Source: Acidithiobacillus sp. (GTDB lineage: Bacteria; Pseudomonadota; Gammaproteobacteria; Acidithiobacillales; Acidithiobacillaceae). From it: a stretch of 64,000 bases of DNA. The position numbers and the translations under genes are program-made. Under the pieces are notes generated by a model that was not told the DNA's origin, did no database searches, and saw only the letters and a program-made list of their open reading frames with translations. Location: contig JAQVDS010000002.1 in NCBI GenBank assembly GCA_028697715.1, positions 1 to 64,000 of the forward strand, given 5' to 3'. Each line of letters opens with the position of its first letter. Position 1 is the stretch's first letter. Below, piece after piece: positions 37,533 to 49,931 of this stretch.

Positions 37533-37853
37533 ATGGCCGACATTCAAGACATCATCCAGGATCAGGTAAGTAAACACCCCATCACCCTCTACATGAAGGG
37601 CAATCCGCGGGCGCCGCAGTGTGGCTTTTCCGCCCGCGCAGTGCAGCTCCTGCAGCAGGCGGGCGTGAAAGAGCTCTTCACCGTCGACGTGCTCGCTGAC
37701 CCGCAGATCCGCGACGGCATCAAGAAATTCTCCAACTGGCCGACCATCCCGCAGCTCTATATCAATGGCGAATTCGTGGGTGGCTCCGACATCATGGCCG
37801 ATCTGTTCCAGCAGGGCGAGTTGCAGAAGCTGGTCAGCAAGGCCCAGGGCTGA
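37533..37853 (+). CDS. grxD: Monothiol glutaredoxin Grx4
   Basis: The 106-residue protein has the CGFS active site in PQCGFSARAV and the GSH-binding WPTIPQLYINGEFVGG segment. It stores and transfers [2Fe-2S] clusters, probably with the BolA-type protein encoded just upstream. Confidence 0.95.
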   Translation: MADIQDIIQDQVSKHPITLYMKGNPRAPQCGFSARAVQLLQQAGVKELFTVDVLADPQIRDGIKKFSNWPTIPQLYINGEFVGGSDIMADLFQQGELQKLVSKAQG

Positions 37854-39777
<1,924 letters not shown>

Positions 39778-39781
<4 letters not shown>

Positions 39782-41076
39782 AGCGTCTCGACACCCGGCA
39801 AGAGGATTTTGCAGCGGCCTTTGCCGCCCTGCACGGCTGGGAGGCCAGCGGAGATCAGCAGGTGGAAGAACGGGTGCGGGAGATCCTGCACGCCGTGCGC
39901 GAACGCGGCAATGCCGCGCTGCTTGAGTACAGCGCTCGCTTCGATCGCCTGGAGCTGGCGGATGCCGCGGCCCTGGAAATCCCACTGGGCGATTGCGCCG
40001 CTGCCCTGGCTGCCCTACCGGCAACGGGGCGCGCCGCCCTGCAAGCCGCCGCCAAGCGGATTCGGGAGTATCACCAGCAGCAGCTCGTGCAGAGCTGGGA
40101 AATCACCGATGCCGCCGGCAATCAGCTCGGCCAGCGGGTTTTGCCCCTGCAGCGGGTAGGAATCTATGTGCCAGGTGGCAAGGCGGCCTATCCCAGCTCG
40201 GTACTGATGAATGCCCTGCCCGCCAAAGTGGCTGGGGTGGAAGAAATCATCATGACCGTGCCCACGCCAGGCGGGGAGATCAATCCTTGGGTGCTGGCTG
40301 CAGCTGCCGTAGCGGGGGTCGATCGCGTCTTTCGCGTCGGTGGCGCGCAAGCCATAGCCGCCCTCGCCTATGGAACCGAGTCGGTGCCGGCAGTCGACAA
40401 GATCGTCGGCCCAGGCAACATCTACGTGGCTACCGCCAAGCGAATGGTCTTTGGCAAAGTCGGCATCGACATGATTGCCGGCCCGAGTGAAATCCTCGTG
40501 CTCAGTGACGGCTCGGCACCCGCCGAATGGCTGGCCTGGGATCTGCTGTCTCAGGCGGAGCATGATGAGATCGCCCAGAGCATCTTCATCACCTGGGACG
40601 CCGCCCACCTGGAGGCGGTGGCCAGCGCCGTCGACAAGGCCCTGACGGAACTCGATCGCGCCCCCATTGCCCGCACGAGTTGGCAGAATCGCGGTGCCCT
40701 GATCCTTGCCCGCGATGCGTCGGAGGCCTGCACCCTGGCCAATCAGGTAGCGCCAGAACACCTGGAACTGGCCGTAGAGGAAGCGCGTGCCCTGCTGCCG
40801 CAAATCACTAATGCCGGCGCGATCTTCCTCGGCATCCATACCTGCGAGGCCCTCGGGGATTATGTGGCCGGGCCAAATCATGTGCTGCCTACCGGTGGCA
40901 GTGCCCGCTTCTCGTCGCCCTTGGGGGTCTATGACTTCATCAAGCGTACAAGCCTGATCGAAGCCAGTCCCGCGGGAGCGGCCGAATTAGGGAACCTCGC
41001 CAAGACCATGGCCGAGGCCGAGGGTTTGACGGCGCATGCACGTTCGGCCGCAGCACGGATACAGAGCGGCCAATGA
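39778..41076 (+). CDS. hisD: Histidinol dehydrogenase
   Basis: The 432-residue zinc enzyme oxidises histidinol to histidine. It contains [26 protein letters not shown] and the late segment [16 protein letters not shown]. It overlaps hisG and hisC by 4 bp. Confidence 0.96.
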
Positions 41077-42143
41077 GCACAAGATCCCTTCAGGAACGAC
41101 TGCTGCGCCCGGCGGTACTCGAAAGCCAGGCCTATGCGGTTGCCGAGAGCGCGGGCTTGATCAAACTCGATGCCATGGAGAATCCCTACGGCCTGCCCGA
41201 CAGCCTGCGCAGTGCCTGGCTGGAAAACCTGCGGGAGGCCGAGCTCAACCGCTATCCCGCGCCGCGCCCGACGGAATTGTTGCATGCCCTGGCCGAGCAC
41301 GGTGGCATCCCTGCGGGCATGGAGCTCATGCTCGGCAACGGTTCCGACGAGCTGATCCAGGTTCTGATCAGTGCCGTAGCCGGTGCCGGACTACCGATCC
41401 TAGCCGTCGATCCTTGCTTCGTCATGTATCGTGTCATCGCCGAACAGCAGGGGCTCGCCTATCACTCCGTGCCCCTGGATGACAACTTTCAGTTGGATCT
41501 CCCAGCCTTTCTGGACGAGATGGCGCGCCGCAACCCGGCCATTGTCTTCCTCGATTGGCCGAACAACCCCAGCGGACAGATGTACCCCATGGAAAGTCTT
41601 GAAGTCATCTGTGCCGCAGCGCCGGGATTGGTAGTGGTCGACGAGGCCTATCACGCCTTCAGTGAGGAGAGCTTTGCCAGGCATCTCGGACGCTGGCCCA
41701 ATCTGCTGCTCCTGCGCACCCTCTCCAAAGAGGGGCTAGCCGGGCTACGTCTGGGCTATCTCGCTGGCCCGAGGGCCTGGATTCAGGAACTCGACAAGCT
41801 GCGTTTGCCCTATAACATCAACATCCTCACGCAAAGGAGCATCGCCTTCGCCCTGCAGCACGCCGAGGTCTTGGCTTTGCAGGCGGCAGAGATCCGCGCC
41901 CAGCGCGAGGTCGTCCTGCAGCGCCTGCAAGAGCTGGGCGTGCAAGTCTGGCCCAGCCGTGCCAATTTCCTGCTCTTTGCCGTACCTGGTCGCGCCGCTG
42001 CCATCCACTCCGGACTGAAAGGCGCCGGGGTACTGATCAAGGCCTTTACAGGACATCCCCGCCTCGGTGACTATTTGCGCGTGAGCATCGGCACACCCGC
42101 CGAAAATCGCACATTTCTTGCTGCCCTGGAAAAATTGCTATGA
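41073..42143 (+). CDS. hisC: Histidinol-phosphate aminotransferase
   Basis: The 356-residue PLP enzyme has the cofactor lysine in [15 protein letters not shown] and the ANFLLF segment. It overlaps both neighbours by 4 bp, within the compact his operon. Confidence 0.95.
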   Translation: MSTRSLQERLLRPAVLESQAYAVAESAGLIKLDAMENPYGLPDSLRSAWLENLREAELNRYPAPRPTELLHALAEHGGIPAGMELMLGNGSDELIQVLISAVAGAGLPILAVDPCFVMYRVIAEQQGLAYHSVPLDDNFQLDLPAFLDEMARRNPAIVFLDWPNNPSGQMYPMESLEVICAAAPGLVVVDEAYHAFSEESFARHLGRWPNLLLLRTLSKEGLAGLRLGYLAGPRAWIQELDKLRLPYNINILTQRSIAFALQHAEVLALQAAEIRAQREVVLQRLQELGVQVWPSRANFLLFAVPGRAAAIHSGLKGAGVLIKAFTGHPRLGDYLRVSIGTPAENRTFLAALEKLL

Positions 42144-42736
42144 GCCGTGTTGCGGAAGTCCGTCGTGATACCCTCGAAACCCAGATCGCTGTGCGTCTGG
42201 ACCTGGACGGCTCAGGTCAGGTGAAATTGCAGACCGGGCTGCCTTTTCTGGAGCACATGCTGCACCAGATCGCCCGCCACGGACTCTTTGACCTGCAGAT
42301 CGAGGCACACGGCGATCTCGCAATCGACGCGCACCATACCGTTGAGGATATCGGCATCACCCTGGGACAGGCCTTTGCCCGGGCGCTGGGGGACAAGGTC
42401 GGCCTCACCCGCTATGGCCATGCCTATGTCCCCCTCGACGAGGCGCTATCAAGGGTAGTGGTAGATCTCTCCGGACGTCCGGGGCTGGTCTACGCGGTCG
42501 AGTTTCCCCGTGCCCAGATTGGCACTTTCGATGTCGACCTCTTGCATGAATTCTTTCAGGGCTTCGTCAATCATGCCCAGGTCACACTGCATCTCGATGC
42601 CCTGCGCGGCAACAACGCCCACCACATTGCCGAGACCCTCTTCAAGGCCTGTGGGCGGGCGCTGCGCATGGCGGTCAGCGCCGATCCACGGGCTGGCGAC
42701 AGCATTCCCAGCACCAAAGGGACACTGAATCGATGA
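42140..42736 (+). CDS. hisB: Imidazoleglycerol-phosphate dehydratase
   Basis: This 198-residue protein is the monofunctional dehydratase without the N-terminal HAD phosphatase of E. coli HisB. It has [21 protein letters not shown] and [11 protein letters not shown], which bind Mn. A separate histidinol-phosphate phosphatase is therefore needed and is not seen here. Confidence 0.96.
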   Translation: MSRVAEVRRDTLETQIAVRLDLDGSGQVKLQTGLPFLEHMLHQIARHGLFDLQIEAHGDLAIDAHHTVEDIGITLGQAFARALGDKVGLTRYGHAYVPLDEALSRVVVDLSGRPGLVYAVEFPRAQIGTFDVDLLHEFFQGFVNHAQVTLHLDALRGNNAHHIAETLFKACGRALRMAVSADPRAGDSIPSTKGTLNR

Positions 42737-43404
42737 GTTATCGCAGTTCCGTCGGTATCGTTGACTATGGCATGGGTAATCTGTATTCGGTAGCCAAGGC
42801 GATCGAACATCTGGGGGGCAAGGCAGTGATCAGCGCCAAACCCAACGAGTTGGCCGCCTGCGATCGCATCATCTTCCCCGGCGTGGGTGCCTTTGGTGAT
42901 TGCATGGCAGCTCTGGAAGAGCGTGAACTGGATGAATTTCTTCGGATTGCCGCGCAGAACCGGCCCTTTCTCGGCATCTGTCTGGGGATGCAGGCCTTGA
43001 TGGAATCCAGCGTCGAACATGGCGAACACGCGGGGCTCAGTCTTTTGCCAGGCCGGGTCCTACCCTTCCCTGAAGAGGCGCTGCAAACTCCGCAGGGGCA
43101 GCCCCTGAAGGTTCCGCACATGGGCTGGAATCAGCTCCACCAGCTGGTACCCCATCCCCTCTTTGCCGGCGTCCCGCAGGATGCCCATTTCTATTTCGTG
43201 CATTCCTTCTATGTCGAGCCGGCGCATCCCGACCTGCTCGCTGCCTTTGCCGACTACGGCTTTCCTTTCTGTGCAGCGATTGCCGCCGACAATCTCTTTG
43301 CCCTGCAGTGCCATCCGGAAAAGAGTGGCACCGCTGGCCTGCGCTTGCTGGGCAATTTTCTGGAATGGTCTGGCGAGTGCGGCAGCGGCTGCAATATTGC
43401 GTGA
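42733..43404 (+). CDS. hisH: Imidazole glycerol phosphate synthase glutaminase subunit
   Basis: The 223-residue glutamine amidotransferase has the nucleophile cysteine in FLGICLGMQ and the late CHPEKSG catalytic pair. It works with HisF. Confidence 0.95.
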   Translation: MSYRSSVGIVDYGMGNLYSVAKAIEHLGGKAVISAKPNELAACDRIIFPGVGAFGDCMAALEERELDEFLRIAAQNRPFLGICLGMQALMESSVEHGEHAGLSLLPGRVLPFPEEALQTPQGQPLKVPHMGWNQLHQLVPHPLFAGVPQDAHFYFVHSFYVEPAHPDLLAAFADYGFPFCAAIAADNLFALQCHPEKSGTAGLRLLGNFLEWSGECGSGCNIA

Positions 43405-43420
43405 ACATGGAGAAAAGAGC

Positions 43421-44161
43421 ATGTTGTTGATACCCGCCATCGACCTCAAGGAGGGTCATTGCGTGCGACTGCGGCAAGGGCGCATGGATGACGATACCAT
43501 CTTTTCCGAGGATCCTGTGGCTACCGCCCAACGCTGGGTGGAGGCCGGGGCGCGGCGCCTGCACATTGTCGATCTCGACGGTGCCGTCAGCGGGGAACCG
43601 GTGCATGCCGAGACCATCGGGGAAATCTCCCGCACTTTCCCCGATCTGGAAATTCAGGTGGGCGGGGGCATCCGTACGGAAGAGCAAATCGAACGCTACA
43701 TCCTTGCCGGGGTAAACTTTGTCATCATCGGTACGCAGGCGGTCAAGGCGCCCGGCTTTGTTGCCGAGGCAACGCTGGCCTTTCCCGGACATATCATCGT
43801 CGGCATCGATGCCCGCGATGGCAAGGTAGCCACCGAGGGTTGGTCCAAGCTCTCCCGGCATGACCCCATCGACCTGGCAAAGCATTTTGCCAACGATGGC
43901 GTCGAGGCCATTATCTACACCGACATCAGCCGCGACGGCATGCTGAGCGGCCCCAATATCGAGGCCACGGTTGCCTTGGCGCGCAGTATCCCGGTGCCGG
44001 TGATCGCCTCGGGAGGCATCGCCAACCTGGAGCAGGTGCTCGCGCTTCAGGCCCATGAAGAAGACGGAATCCTCGGCGCCATAAGCGGGCGTGCCATCTA
44101 CGAAGGCACCCTCGATTTTGCCAGTGCCCAGCGCCGCTTGGATGCAGGTCATGCTCAGTAA
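43421..44161 (+). CDS. hisA: ProFAR isomerase
   Basis: The 246-residue TIM barrel has the first catalytic aspartate in IPAIDLKEG and the second in [12 protein letters not shown] 43421 follows GGAGAAAAGAGC and sits at the normal N-terminus. It overlaps hisF by 11 bp. Confidence 0.95.
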   Translation: MLLIPAIDLKEGHCVRLRQGRMDDDTIFSEDPVATAQRWVEAGARRLHIVDLDGAVSGEPVHAETIGEISRTFPDLEIQVGGGIRTEEQIERYILAGVNFVIIGTQAVKAPGFVAEATLAFPGHIIVGIDARDGKVATEGWSKLSRHDPIDLAKHFANDGVEAIIYTDISRDGMLSGPNIEATVALARSIPVPVIASGGIANLEQVLALQAHEEDGILGAISGRAIYEGTLDFASAQRRLDAGHAQ

Positions 44162-44912
44162 GCGCATCATCCCCTGCCTCGATATCGACCAGGGACGCGT
44201 GGTCAAAGGGGTGCAGTTTCTTTCCCTGCGCGATGCCGGCGATCCGGTCGAGACCGCTGCTCGCTACAACGCCGAGGGCGCCGACGAACTGACCTTCCTG
44301 GATATTTCTGCCAGCCACGAAGGGCGGCAGACCATGGCCGATGTGGTGGCAGCGGTCGCCGCCGAGGTCTTCATTCCCCTGACGGTGGGTGGTGGCGTGC
44401 GCAGCGTCGAAGACGTCCGGACCCTACTACTGGCCGGGGCCGACAAGGTCAGCATCAACAGCGCGGCGGTCGCCAAGCCCGAGCTGGTGCAACAGGCGGC
44501 GCAGCGCTTTGGCAATTCCTGCATCGTAGTGGCCATCGATGCGCGCCGTAGTGGCGAGCACTGGGAGGTCTTTACCCATGGCGGACGCCGTCCCACCGGG
44601 CTCGATGCCGTAGCCTGGGCCCAACGTATGGCCAGCCTCGGCGCCGGCGAGATTCTGCTGACCAGCATGGATCGTGATGGTACCGGCGAAGGTTTCGACA
44701 TCGAGCTGACCCGCGCCGTGGCCGATGCCGTGCCCGTGCCGGTCATCGCCTCAGGTGGGGTTGGCAAGATCGAGGATTTTGCCGCCGGTATCGTGCACGG
44801 CCATGCCGATGCCGTCCTGGCTGCCAGTGTCTTCCATTTTGGCCAATTCCGCATCGCGGAAGTGAAAAATACCCTGGCGCTGCAGGGCATTCCCATGCGT
44901 CTGGATGCCTGA
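44151..44912 (+). CDS. hisF: Imidazole glycerol phosphate synthase cyclase subunit
   Basis: The 253-residue TIM barrel begins [12 protein letters not shown] with catalytic Asp11 and has TSMDRDGT for the second aspartate. ATG 44151 is chosen because it gives the universal HisF start; an ATG at 44142 would add three residues. Confidence 0.95.
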   Translation: MLSKRIIPCLDIDQGRVVKGVQFLSLRDAGDPVETAARYNAEGADELTFLDISASHEGRQTMADVVAAVAAEVFIPLTVGGGVRSVEDVRTLLLAGADKVSINSAAVAKPELVQQAAQRFGNSCIVVAIDARRSGEHWEVFTHGGRRPTGLDAVAWAQRMASLGAGEILLTSMDRDGTGEGFDIELTRAVADAVPVPVIASGGVGKIEDFAAGIVHGHADAVLAASVFHFGQFRIAEVKNTLALQGIPMRLDA

Positions 44913-44948
44913 TGCATCCGCGAAGCGCCCGTTTGCGTAGAGAAATTT

Positions 44949-45632
44949 ATGGATAGTCAATACGAAAAGCTGCTTGCTGCGGTGCACTGGAATGAGCAGG
45001 GCTTGGTTCCTGCCATTGCCCAGGATGCGCGCAGCGGACAGGTATTGATGCTCGCCTGGATGAATGCCGAGGCCCTGCGCCTGAGCCTCGCGGAGGGGCG
45101 TGGCATTTACTGGTCGCGCTCGCGTCAGGCCCTGTGGCGCAAGGGTGAAAGTTCTGGACATGTGCAGCATTTACAAAGCATTCATCTGGACTGTGATGGG
45201 GATACTCTGCTCTTGCGCGTACTGCAGGAGGGCGCTGCCTGTCACACTGGGGCCGTCACCTGCTTCTTTCGCGACGCTAGCGAAGATGGTTGGCAAGACA
45301 GCAGCCCACCCGGGGGCAGTGTGCTCGACGCGCTGCAGGCCACCATTCATCGCCGACGCCAGTCCGACCCAGGACAGTCCTACGTGGCCAAACTGCTCCA
45401 TGGGGGCCGCGATCGGATCCTGAAAAAGGTGGGAGAAGAAGCGGCAGAGTTCCTCATTGCCTGCAAGAATCCCGAGACGCAACCGGTGCTTGGCGAGGCT
45501 GCGGACTTGCTGTTCCACCTCTTGGTGGCGTTGGAGGAACGAGATTTGCATATTGATGAAGTATTGGGCGAGCTGCAACGCCGCGAAGGGATGTCTGGTC
45601 TGGTCGAAAAGGCATCGCGCAAGTCGGCTTGA
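44949..45632 (+). CDS. hisI: Fused PR-AMP cyclohydrolase / PR-ATP pyrophosphohydrolase
   Basis: The 227-residue protein carries the HisI domain (about 1-120) with zinc ligands in DCDGD and CHTGAVTC, then the HisE domain (about 128-220) with [10 protein letters not shown]. The fused HisIE form is usual in enterobacteria, while many betaproteobacteria have separate genes. Confidence 0.95.
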   Translation: MDSQYEKLLAAVHWNEQGLVPAIAQDARSGQVLMLAWMNAEALRLSLAEGRGIYWSRSRQALWRKGESSGHVQHLQSIHLDCDGDTLLLRVLQEGAACHTGAVTCFFRDASEDGWQDSSPPGGSVLDALQATIHRRRQSDPGQSYVAKLLHGGRDRILKKVGEEAAEFLIACKNPETQPVLGEAADLLFHLLVALEERDLHIDEVLGELQRREGMSGLVEKASRKSA

Positions 45633-45646
45633 CGCTGTCCCATTAC

Positions 45647-45660
45647 TTGACTATGGTCAA
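45647..45660. promoter_or_regulatory. Crp/Fnr-family palindrome upstream of tatA
   Basis: TTGAC-TATG-GTCAA is a perfect inverted repeat in the spacing used by Crp/Fnr-type regulators (TTGA[T/C]-N4-[A/G]TCAA). It lies 41 nt before the tatA ATG in the only gap between hisIE and tatABC. The cognate regulator is unknown. Confidence 0.4.
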
Positions 45661-45701
45661 AAGAGTATTGCCGCATCGTCCCGCATGGGAAGGAGATCAG
45701 T

Positions 45702-45935
45702 ATGGGCGCTTTCAGTATCTGGCATTTGATTATCATCCTGTTGATCGTGGTGGCCCTCTTCGGCACTGCCAAGCTGCGTAACGTCGGCTCCGATCTAGGT
45801 TCGGCCATCAAGGGCTTCCGCTCTGCGGTCAAGGAAGAAGAGGAAAAAAAGAAAGAAAAAGATGCGGCCATCGGGCATACCATCGAGGCCGAGGTTAGCC
45901 CGAAGACCGAACAGGAAAGCATTCACCACGGCTAA
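45702..45935 (+). CDS. tatA: Twin-arginine translocase subunit TatA
   Basis: The 77-residue protein has one N-terminal membrane helix (about 6-21), the [10 protein letters not shown] hinge and an amphipathic helix, then a charged tail. TatA forms the translocation pore for folded proteins such as cofactor-bearing enzymes. Confidence 0.95.
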   Translation: MGAFSIWHLIIILLIVVALFGTAKLRNVGSDLGSAIKGFRSAVKEEEEKKKEKDAAIGHTIEAEVSPKTEQESIHHG

Positions 45936-45938
45936 GCC

Positions 45939-46331
45939 ATGTTTGATTTCAGCTTTGGCGAACTCGCCCTTCTCGCAGTCATTGCCCTATTGGTAGTAGG
46001 GCCGGAAAAATTGCCCGAGTTGGCGCGTACTGCGGGTAAATGGGTGGGCTATTTCCGGCGCACGGTGAACAACGTGCGCTCGGAAGTGGAACAGCAGTTG
46101 CTGCTCGACGAGATGCGCAAGGAGGCGGAGAAACTCAAGGGCTTTGCCAATGAGCCACTGCAGGAAGTGGAGAAGTTCAAGGCAAGCATCGAGGAGCCTC
46201 TGCTGGCAACGGAGGAACCAAGTACGGTAAGTGCTGAGTCTGGTTCCACGGTTGCAGAAGGCGAACCAGAGGTGACGCTACCGCCCGGGAGCAGTGGTTC
46301 CTCCCGTCCTCAAGGGCAGCTCCTACACTGA
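45939..46331 (+). CDS. tatB: Twin-arginine translocase subunit TatB
   Basis: The 130-residue protein has the TatB N-terminus FDFSFGELALLAVIALLVVGPEKLP and a longer amphipathic helix. TatB with TatC recognises the signal. It follows tatA after three bases. Confidence 0.94.
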   Translation: MFDFSFGELALLAVIALLVVGPEKLPELARTAGKWVGYFRRTVNNVRSEVEQQLLLDEMRKEAEKLKGFANEPLQEVEKFKASIEEPLLATEEPSTVSAESGSTVAEGEPEVTLPPGSSGSSRPQGQLLH

Positions 46332-46340
46332 CGAGCCAAC

Positions 46341-46360
46341 CAGGGGTGTTGCCACCCCTG
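46341..46360 (+). other. Perfect hairpin between tatB and tatC
   Basis: CAGGGGTG and CACCCCTG form an 8-bp stem with a TTGC loop, 10 nt after the tatB stop. No T run follows, so it is not a classical terminator. It may stabilise or process the tatAB mRNA end, or limit tatC expression. Confidence 0.55.
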
Positions 46361-46388
46361 CCGACACACCGATAGCCCCTGGAATTTC

Positions 46389-47213
46389 ATGGCGAGTGCA
46401 GACAAACTGAGCGAGTCCGCAGAAAATACCTTCATCGGCCATCTCCTGGAGCTGCGTCGCAGAGTCCTCTTTGCGGTCATCGCGATCTTCGTGGGTTTCC
46501 TTGTCTCCTATCCCTTCGCCCAGCAGATCTATGGCATTCTTGCCCAGCCGTTGATTTCGGTCCTGCCCAAAGGCAGCCATCTGATCTACACCAGCTTGCC
46601 CGAGGTCTTTCTGACCTATGTGCAGCTATCGCTCATTTCCGGTTTTATTCTCGCCCTGCCGGTCATTCTGTACCAGTTCTGGGCCTTCGTCGCGCCCGGT
46701 CTCTATACCCACGAACGACGAGTTTTTTTTCCGATTCTGTTCACTTCCCTCGCGTTATTCGTGGCGGGCATCGTCTTCGCGTATTTCGTCGTCTTTCCCA
46801 ACGCCTTTCGCTTCTTTGCCAGCTTTTCCGGAAACGACATCAGCGCCATGCCCAAGGTCAGCAATTATCTGGCGCTGATCGTCAAGTTTTCCCTGGCCTT
46901 TGGCCTCGCCTTTCAGATTCCGATTCTGGTGGTGGTACTGGTACAGATCGGCGTTCTGCAGCTCGATACCCTGCGGCGTGGGCGGCGCTATGCCTTCCTC
47001 GTCTGCGCCATTGCCTCGGCCATCCTCAGTCCGCCGGATGTCTTGTCGATGGTCCTGCTGATGATCCCCATGTATATGCTGTTTGAAATGGGGCTGCTAT
47101 TTTCCGCCTATTTTGAACGTCGACGTGCCTGCATGGCCGGCAAGGCGCCGGAAGAGGAGAGCGACCCCGAGCGCGTCATGAAGGACGCCGAGGATAGTTT
47201 CCGCGACGACTAG
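46389..47213 (+). CDS. tatC: Twin-arginine translocase subunit TatC
   Basis: The 274-residue protein has six hydrophobic segments and the TatC features HLLELRRR near the N-terminus and the FWAFVAPGLYTHERR loop. It binds the twin-arginine signal. The C-terminal tail of about 30 residues is charged. Confidence 0.95.
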   Translation: MASADKLSESAENTFIGHLLELRRRVLFAVIAIFVGFLVSYPFAQQIYGILAQPLISVLPKGSHLIYTSLPEVFLTYVQLSLISGFILALPVILYQFWAFVAPGLYTHERRVFFPILFTSLALFVAGIVFAYFVVFPNAFRFFASFSGNDISAMPKVSNYLALIVKFSLAFGLAFQIPILVVVLVQIGVLQLDTLRRGRRYAFLVCAIASAILSPPDVLSMVLLMIPMYMLFEMGLLFSAYFERRRACMAGKAPEEESDPERVMKDAEDSFRDD

Positions 47214-47235
47214 CGCGAGACTTTTCCTTCCCCTG

Positions 47236-47244
47236 TGCTATGCT
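47236..47244 (+). promoter_or_regulatory. Candidate extended -10 promoter of glgB
   Basis: TGCTATGCT has an extended TG and a -10 TATGCT (47239-47244), about 30 nt before the glgB start. The -35 is poor. The same nine bases occur before the pqiA-like gene at 63546-63554. Confidence 0.4.
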
Positions 47245-47273
47245 GACCGGAAGATGCCCGAGGGAGCTGAGTG

Positions 47274-49460
47274 ATGGTGACCGAGATACTGAGCATGAAC
47301 ACCAGTGACGTAGACGCCATTCTTGCTGCACGTCATCACGATCCCTTTGCCTTCCTCGGCCAGCATCCTGTGGGTAACGGTTGGGTACAACGCGCCTACC
47401 TGCCTCATGCCCAACAGGCGGAACTGTTGCCCAAACGCGGGAAGGCGCGTCCCATGCACTGCGTAACCGAGGGCGGGATCTTCTTCTGCGAATCGCGCAC
47501 GCGACTGGCGCAACCCTACCGCTTGCGTTGGCAGGATGGCGCCGGGAACTGGCACGAACAGCATGACCCGTACAGCTTCCAGCCGGTGCTCGGCGAGATG
47601 GACATCTACCTCTTCGGCGAGGGTCGCTGGCTGGATGCGTACCGTAGCCTGGGTGCGCATCGACGCCAATGCGAAGGGATCGACGGAGTTTTTTTCGCCG
47701 TCTGGGCGCCCAACGCCGAACGCGTCAGTGTGGTGGGCGATTTCAACGCCTGGGATGGTCGAATCCACCCCATGCGCGCACGCGGCCAGAGTGGTCTCTG
47801 GGAGCTTTTCCTGCCGGGGCTCAGCGCGGGAATTCTCTACAAGTTCGAGCTCCGTCATCGCGAATCCGGCAATGTCTTCGTGAAGACCGATCCCTATGCC
47901 CAGAGCTTCGAAGCACGCCCAAAAACCGCTGCGCGCGTGGTAGAATCCCAACATCAGTGGCAAGACAAAGCATGGTTGCAAGAGCGCGCCGAGGCAGACT
48001 GGCAGGCAGCACCCATGAGCATTTACGAGGTGCATCTCGGCTCCTGGCGGCGCCATGCCGATGGCAGCTTTTGCAGCTATAGCGAGCTCGCCGAAGAACT
48101 GGTGGCCTACTGTAAGGAAATGGGCTTTACCCACCTGGAGCTGCTACCCGTCATGGAACATCCCCTGGATGAATCCTGGGGCTACCAGGTCAGCGGCTAC
48201 TTTGCCCCCACCAGTCGTTTTGGCAGCCCCGACGAGTTCCGTGCCTTCGTCGACCATTGCCATCAGCAGGGCATCGGCGTGCTGCTCGACTGGGTACCCG
48301 GGCATTTTCCACGCGACGATTGGGGACTGGCACGCTTCGACGGTACGGCCCTCTACGAGCACGCCGATCCGCGCGAAGGCGAGCACAAGGATTGGGGCAC
48401 CTATATCTTCAATTTTGGGCGCAACGAGGTGCGCAACTTCCTCCTCAGCAATGCCCTCTACTGGGCCGAAGAGTTTCACATCGACGGCTTTCGCGTCGAT
48501 GCCGTCGCCTCCCTGCTCTACCGCGATTATTCTCGCAAGGAGGGCGAATGGATCCCCAACCAGTATGGCGGACGGGAAAATCTGGAGGCGATCGACTTTC
48601 TGCGCGAACTGCACGTCGCCCTGCACGAACGGCATCCGGGAATCCTGAGCGTTGCCGAGGAATCCACCGCCTGGCCCATGGTCTCCCGCCCCACCTACCT
48701 CGGCGGTCTGGGGTTCTCCATGAAATGGAACATGGGCTGGATGCACGACACTCTGAGTTATCTGCAGCTCGATCCCATCCATCGCCAGTATCATCACGAT
48801 GCCCTGACCTTCAGTCAGCTCTATGCCTACACGGAAAACTTCGTCCTGCCACTCTCCCACGACGAAGTCGTACATGGCAAAGGTTCCCTCCTCGACAAGA
48901 TGCCCGGTGATACCTGGCAGCGCTTCGCCAATTTGCGCCTACTGTTCAGCTACCAGTTCGCCCATCCCGGCAAGAAACTCAATTTCATGGGCAACGAATT
49001 CGGCCAGGGACGAGAATGGGATAGCAGTTCTGCCCTGGACTGGGGGCTATTGGACGTCGATTGGCACCGTGGCGTTCGGCAGATGTTTCGCGATCTGAAT
49101 CGACTGCACCAAGACATCGCCGCCTTGCATGAACAGGACTTTCAGCACGAAGGGTTTCAGTGGATCGATTGCCACGACGCCCGGCAGTCGGTACTGAGCT
49201 TTCTGCGCTGGGATCGTAACGGTGATTTTGTGGTCGTCGTCTGCAACTTTACGCCCGTGCCGCGCGAGCAGTACCGCATTGGCGTACCCCACGCCGGGAC
49301 CTACCGAGAGATCTTCAATAGTGACGCCGCTGCCTACGGCGGCAGCAATATGGGCAATGCGCCGCGGGACAGTGAGGCATTGTCCTGGTCCGGGCTCCCG
49401 GCCAGCCTGTCGCTGACCCTGCCACCGCTGGCGGTGGTCTACCTGCGATGCGGTGACTGA
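47274..49460 (+). CDS. glgB: 1,4-alpha-glucan branching enzyme
   Basis: The 728-residue GH13 enzyme makes alpha-1,6 branches in glycogen. It has the CBM48-type module with [11 protein letters not shown], the nucleophile in GFRVDAV (Asp409), the acid/base in VAEEST (about Glu462) and [14 protein letters not shown] 47274 follows AGGGAG by 7 nt; a GTG lies directly before it. No other glg gene is in the window. Confidence 0.96.
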   Translation: MVTEILSMNTSDVDAILAARHHDPFAFLGQHPVGNGWVQRAYLPHAQQAELLPKRGKARPMHCVTEGGIFFCESRTRLAQPYRLRWQDGAGNWHEQHDPYSFQPVLGEMDIYLFGEGRWLDAYRSLGAHRRQCEGIDGVFFAVWAPNAERVSVVGDFNAWDGRIHPMRARGQSGLWELFLPGLSAGILYKFELRHRESGNVFVKTDPYAQSFEARPKTAARVVESQHQWQDKAWLQERAEADWQAAPMSIYEVHLGSWRRHADGSFCSYSELAEELVAYCKEMGFTHLELLPVMEHPLDESWGYQVSGYFAPTSRFGSPDEFRAFVDHCHQQGIGVLLDWVPGHFPRDDWGLARFDGTALYEHADPREGEHKDWGTYIFNFGRNEVRNFLLSNALYWAEEFHIDGFRVDAVASLLYRDYSRKEGEWIPNQYGGRENLEAIDFLRELHVALHERHPGILSVAEESTAWPMVSRPTYLGGLGFSMKWNMGWMHDTLSYLQLDPIHRQYHHDALTFSQLYAYTENFVLPLSHDEVVHGKGSLLDKMPGDTWQRFANLRLLFSYQFAHPGKKLNFMGNEFGQGREWDSSSALDWGLLDVDWHRGVRQMFRDLNRLHQDIAALHEQDFQHEGFQWIDCHDARQSVLSFLRWDRNGDFVVVVCNFTPVPREQYRIGVPHAGTYREIFNSDAAAYGGSNMGNAPRDSEALSWSGLPASLSLTLPPLAVVYLRCGD

Positions 49461-49463
49461 GCC

Positions 49464-49931
49464 GTGCTCCTGCTCTACCTGATCATTGCCGTGGTCGCCG
49501 GTCTGGCAGAGCTCTTTACCGGTACCTTCTACCTCGCTGCGGTCGCCATCGCTGCCCTCATCGCCCTTCTTGCCGGGCTTTTCCTGCCACATATCACTCT
49601 GCACTGGGTCTTTCTCGCCAGCAGTGTGCTCCTCATTATCGCTAGCGCCTGGCTGCGCCATCGGCTGGCGCGCAAAGCCAGCGGCGTCGACGACCTCGAT
49701 CTCGGCCAGGCGGTGGAGGTGCTCCGTGGTCCCGACGCCCAGGGCCGCTACCGGGTCCGCTATCGTGGCAGTGAGTGGCCGGCAGTGCTGGAAGAAGGCA
49801 ATGGTGCCTGTCCCGGCGCCGCCGCGCTCATCGTCGCGCACGAGGGAAATCTCTTGCACATTGCCGTCGTTCCGCCATCGTCCAGGGAATCGCTATGCCC
49901 ACCACCCTCCTCAGCATCGTCGTCGTCCTGA
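49464..49931 (+). CDS. nfeD: NfeD-like membrane protein
   Basis: The 155-residue protein has N-terminal hydrophobic segments (about 1-60) and a C-terminal OB-fold domain (GQAVEVLRGPDAQGRYRVRYRGSEWPA). It starts at GTG 49464. NfeD partners with stomatin/SPFH proteins, and its gene overlaps the next, SPFH, gene by 37 bp. The last 20 residues are low-complexity, forced by that overlap. Confidence 0.88.
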   Translation: MLLLYLIIAVVAGLAELFTGTFYLAAVAIAALIALLAGLFLPHITLHWVFLASSVLLIIASAWLRHRLARKASGVDDLDLGQAVEVLRGPDAQGRYRVRYRGSEWPAVLEEGNGACPGAAALIVAHEGNLLHIAVVPPSSRESLCPPPSSASSSS

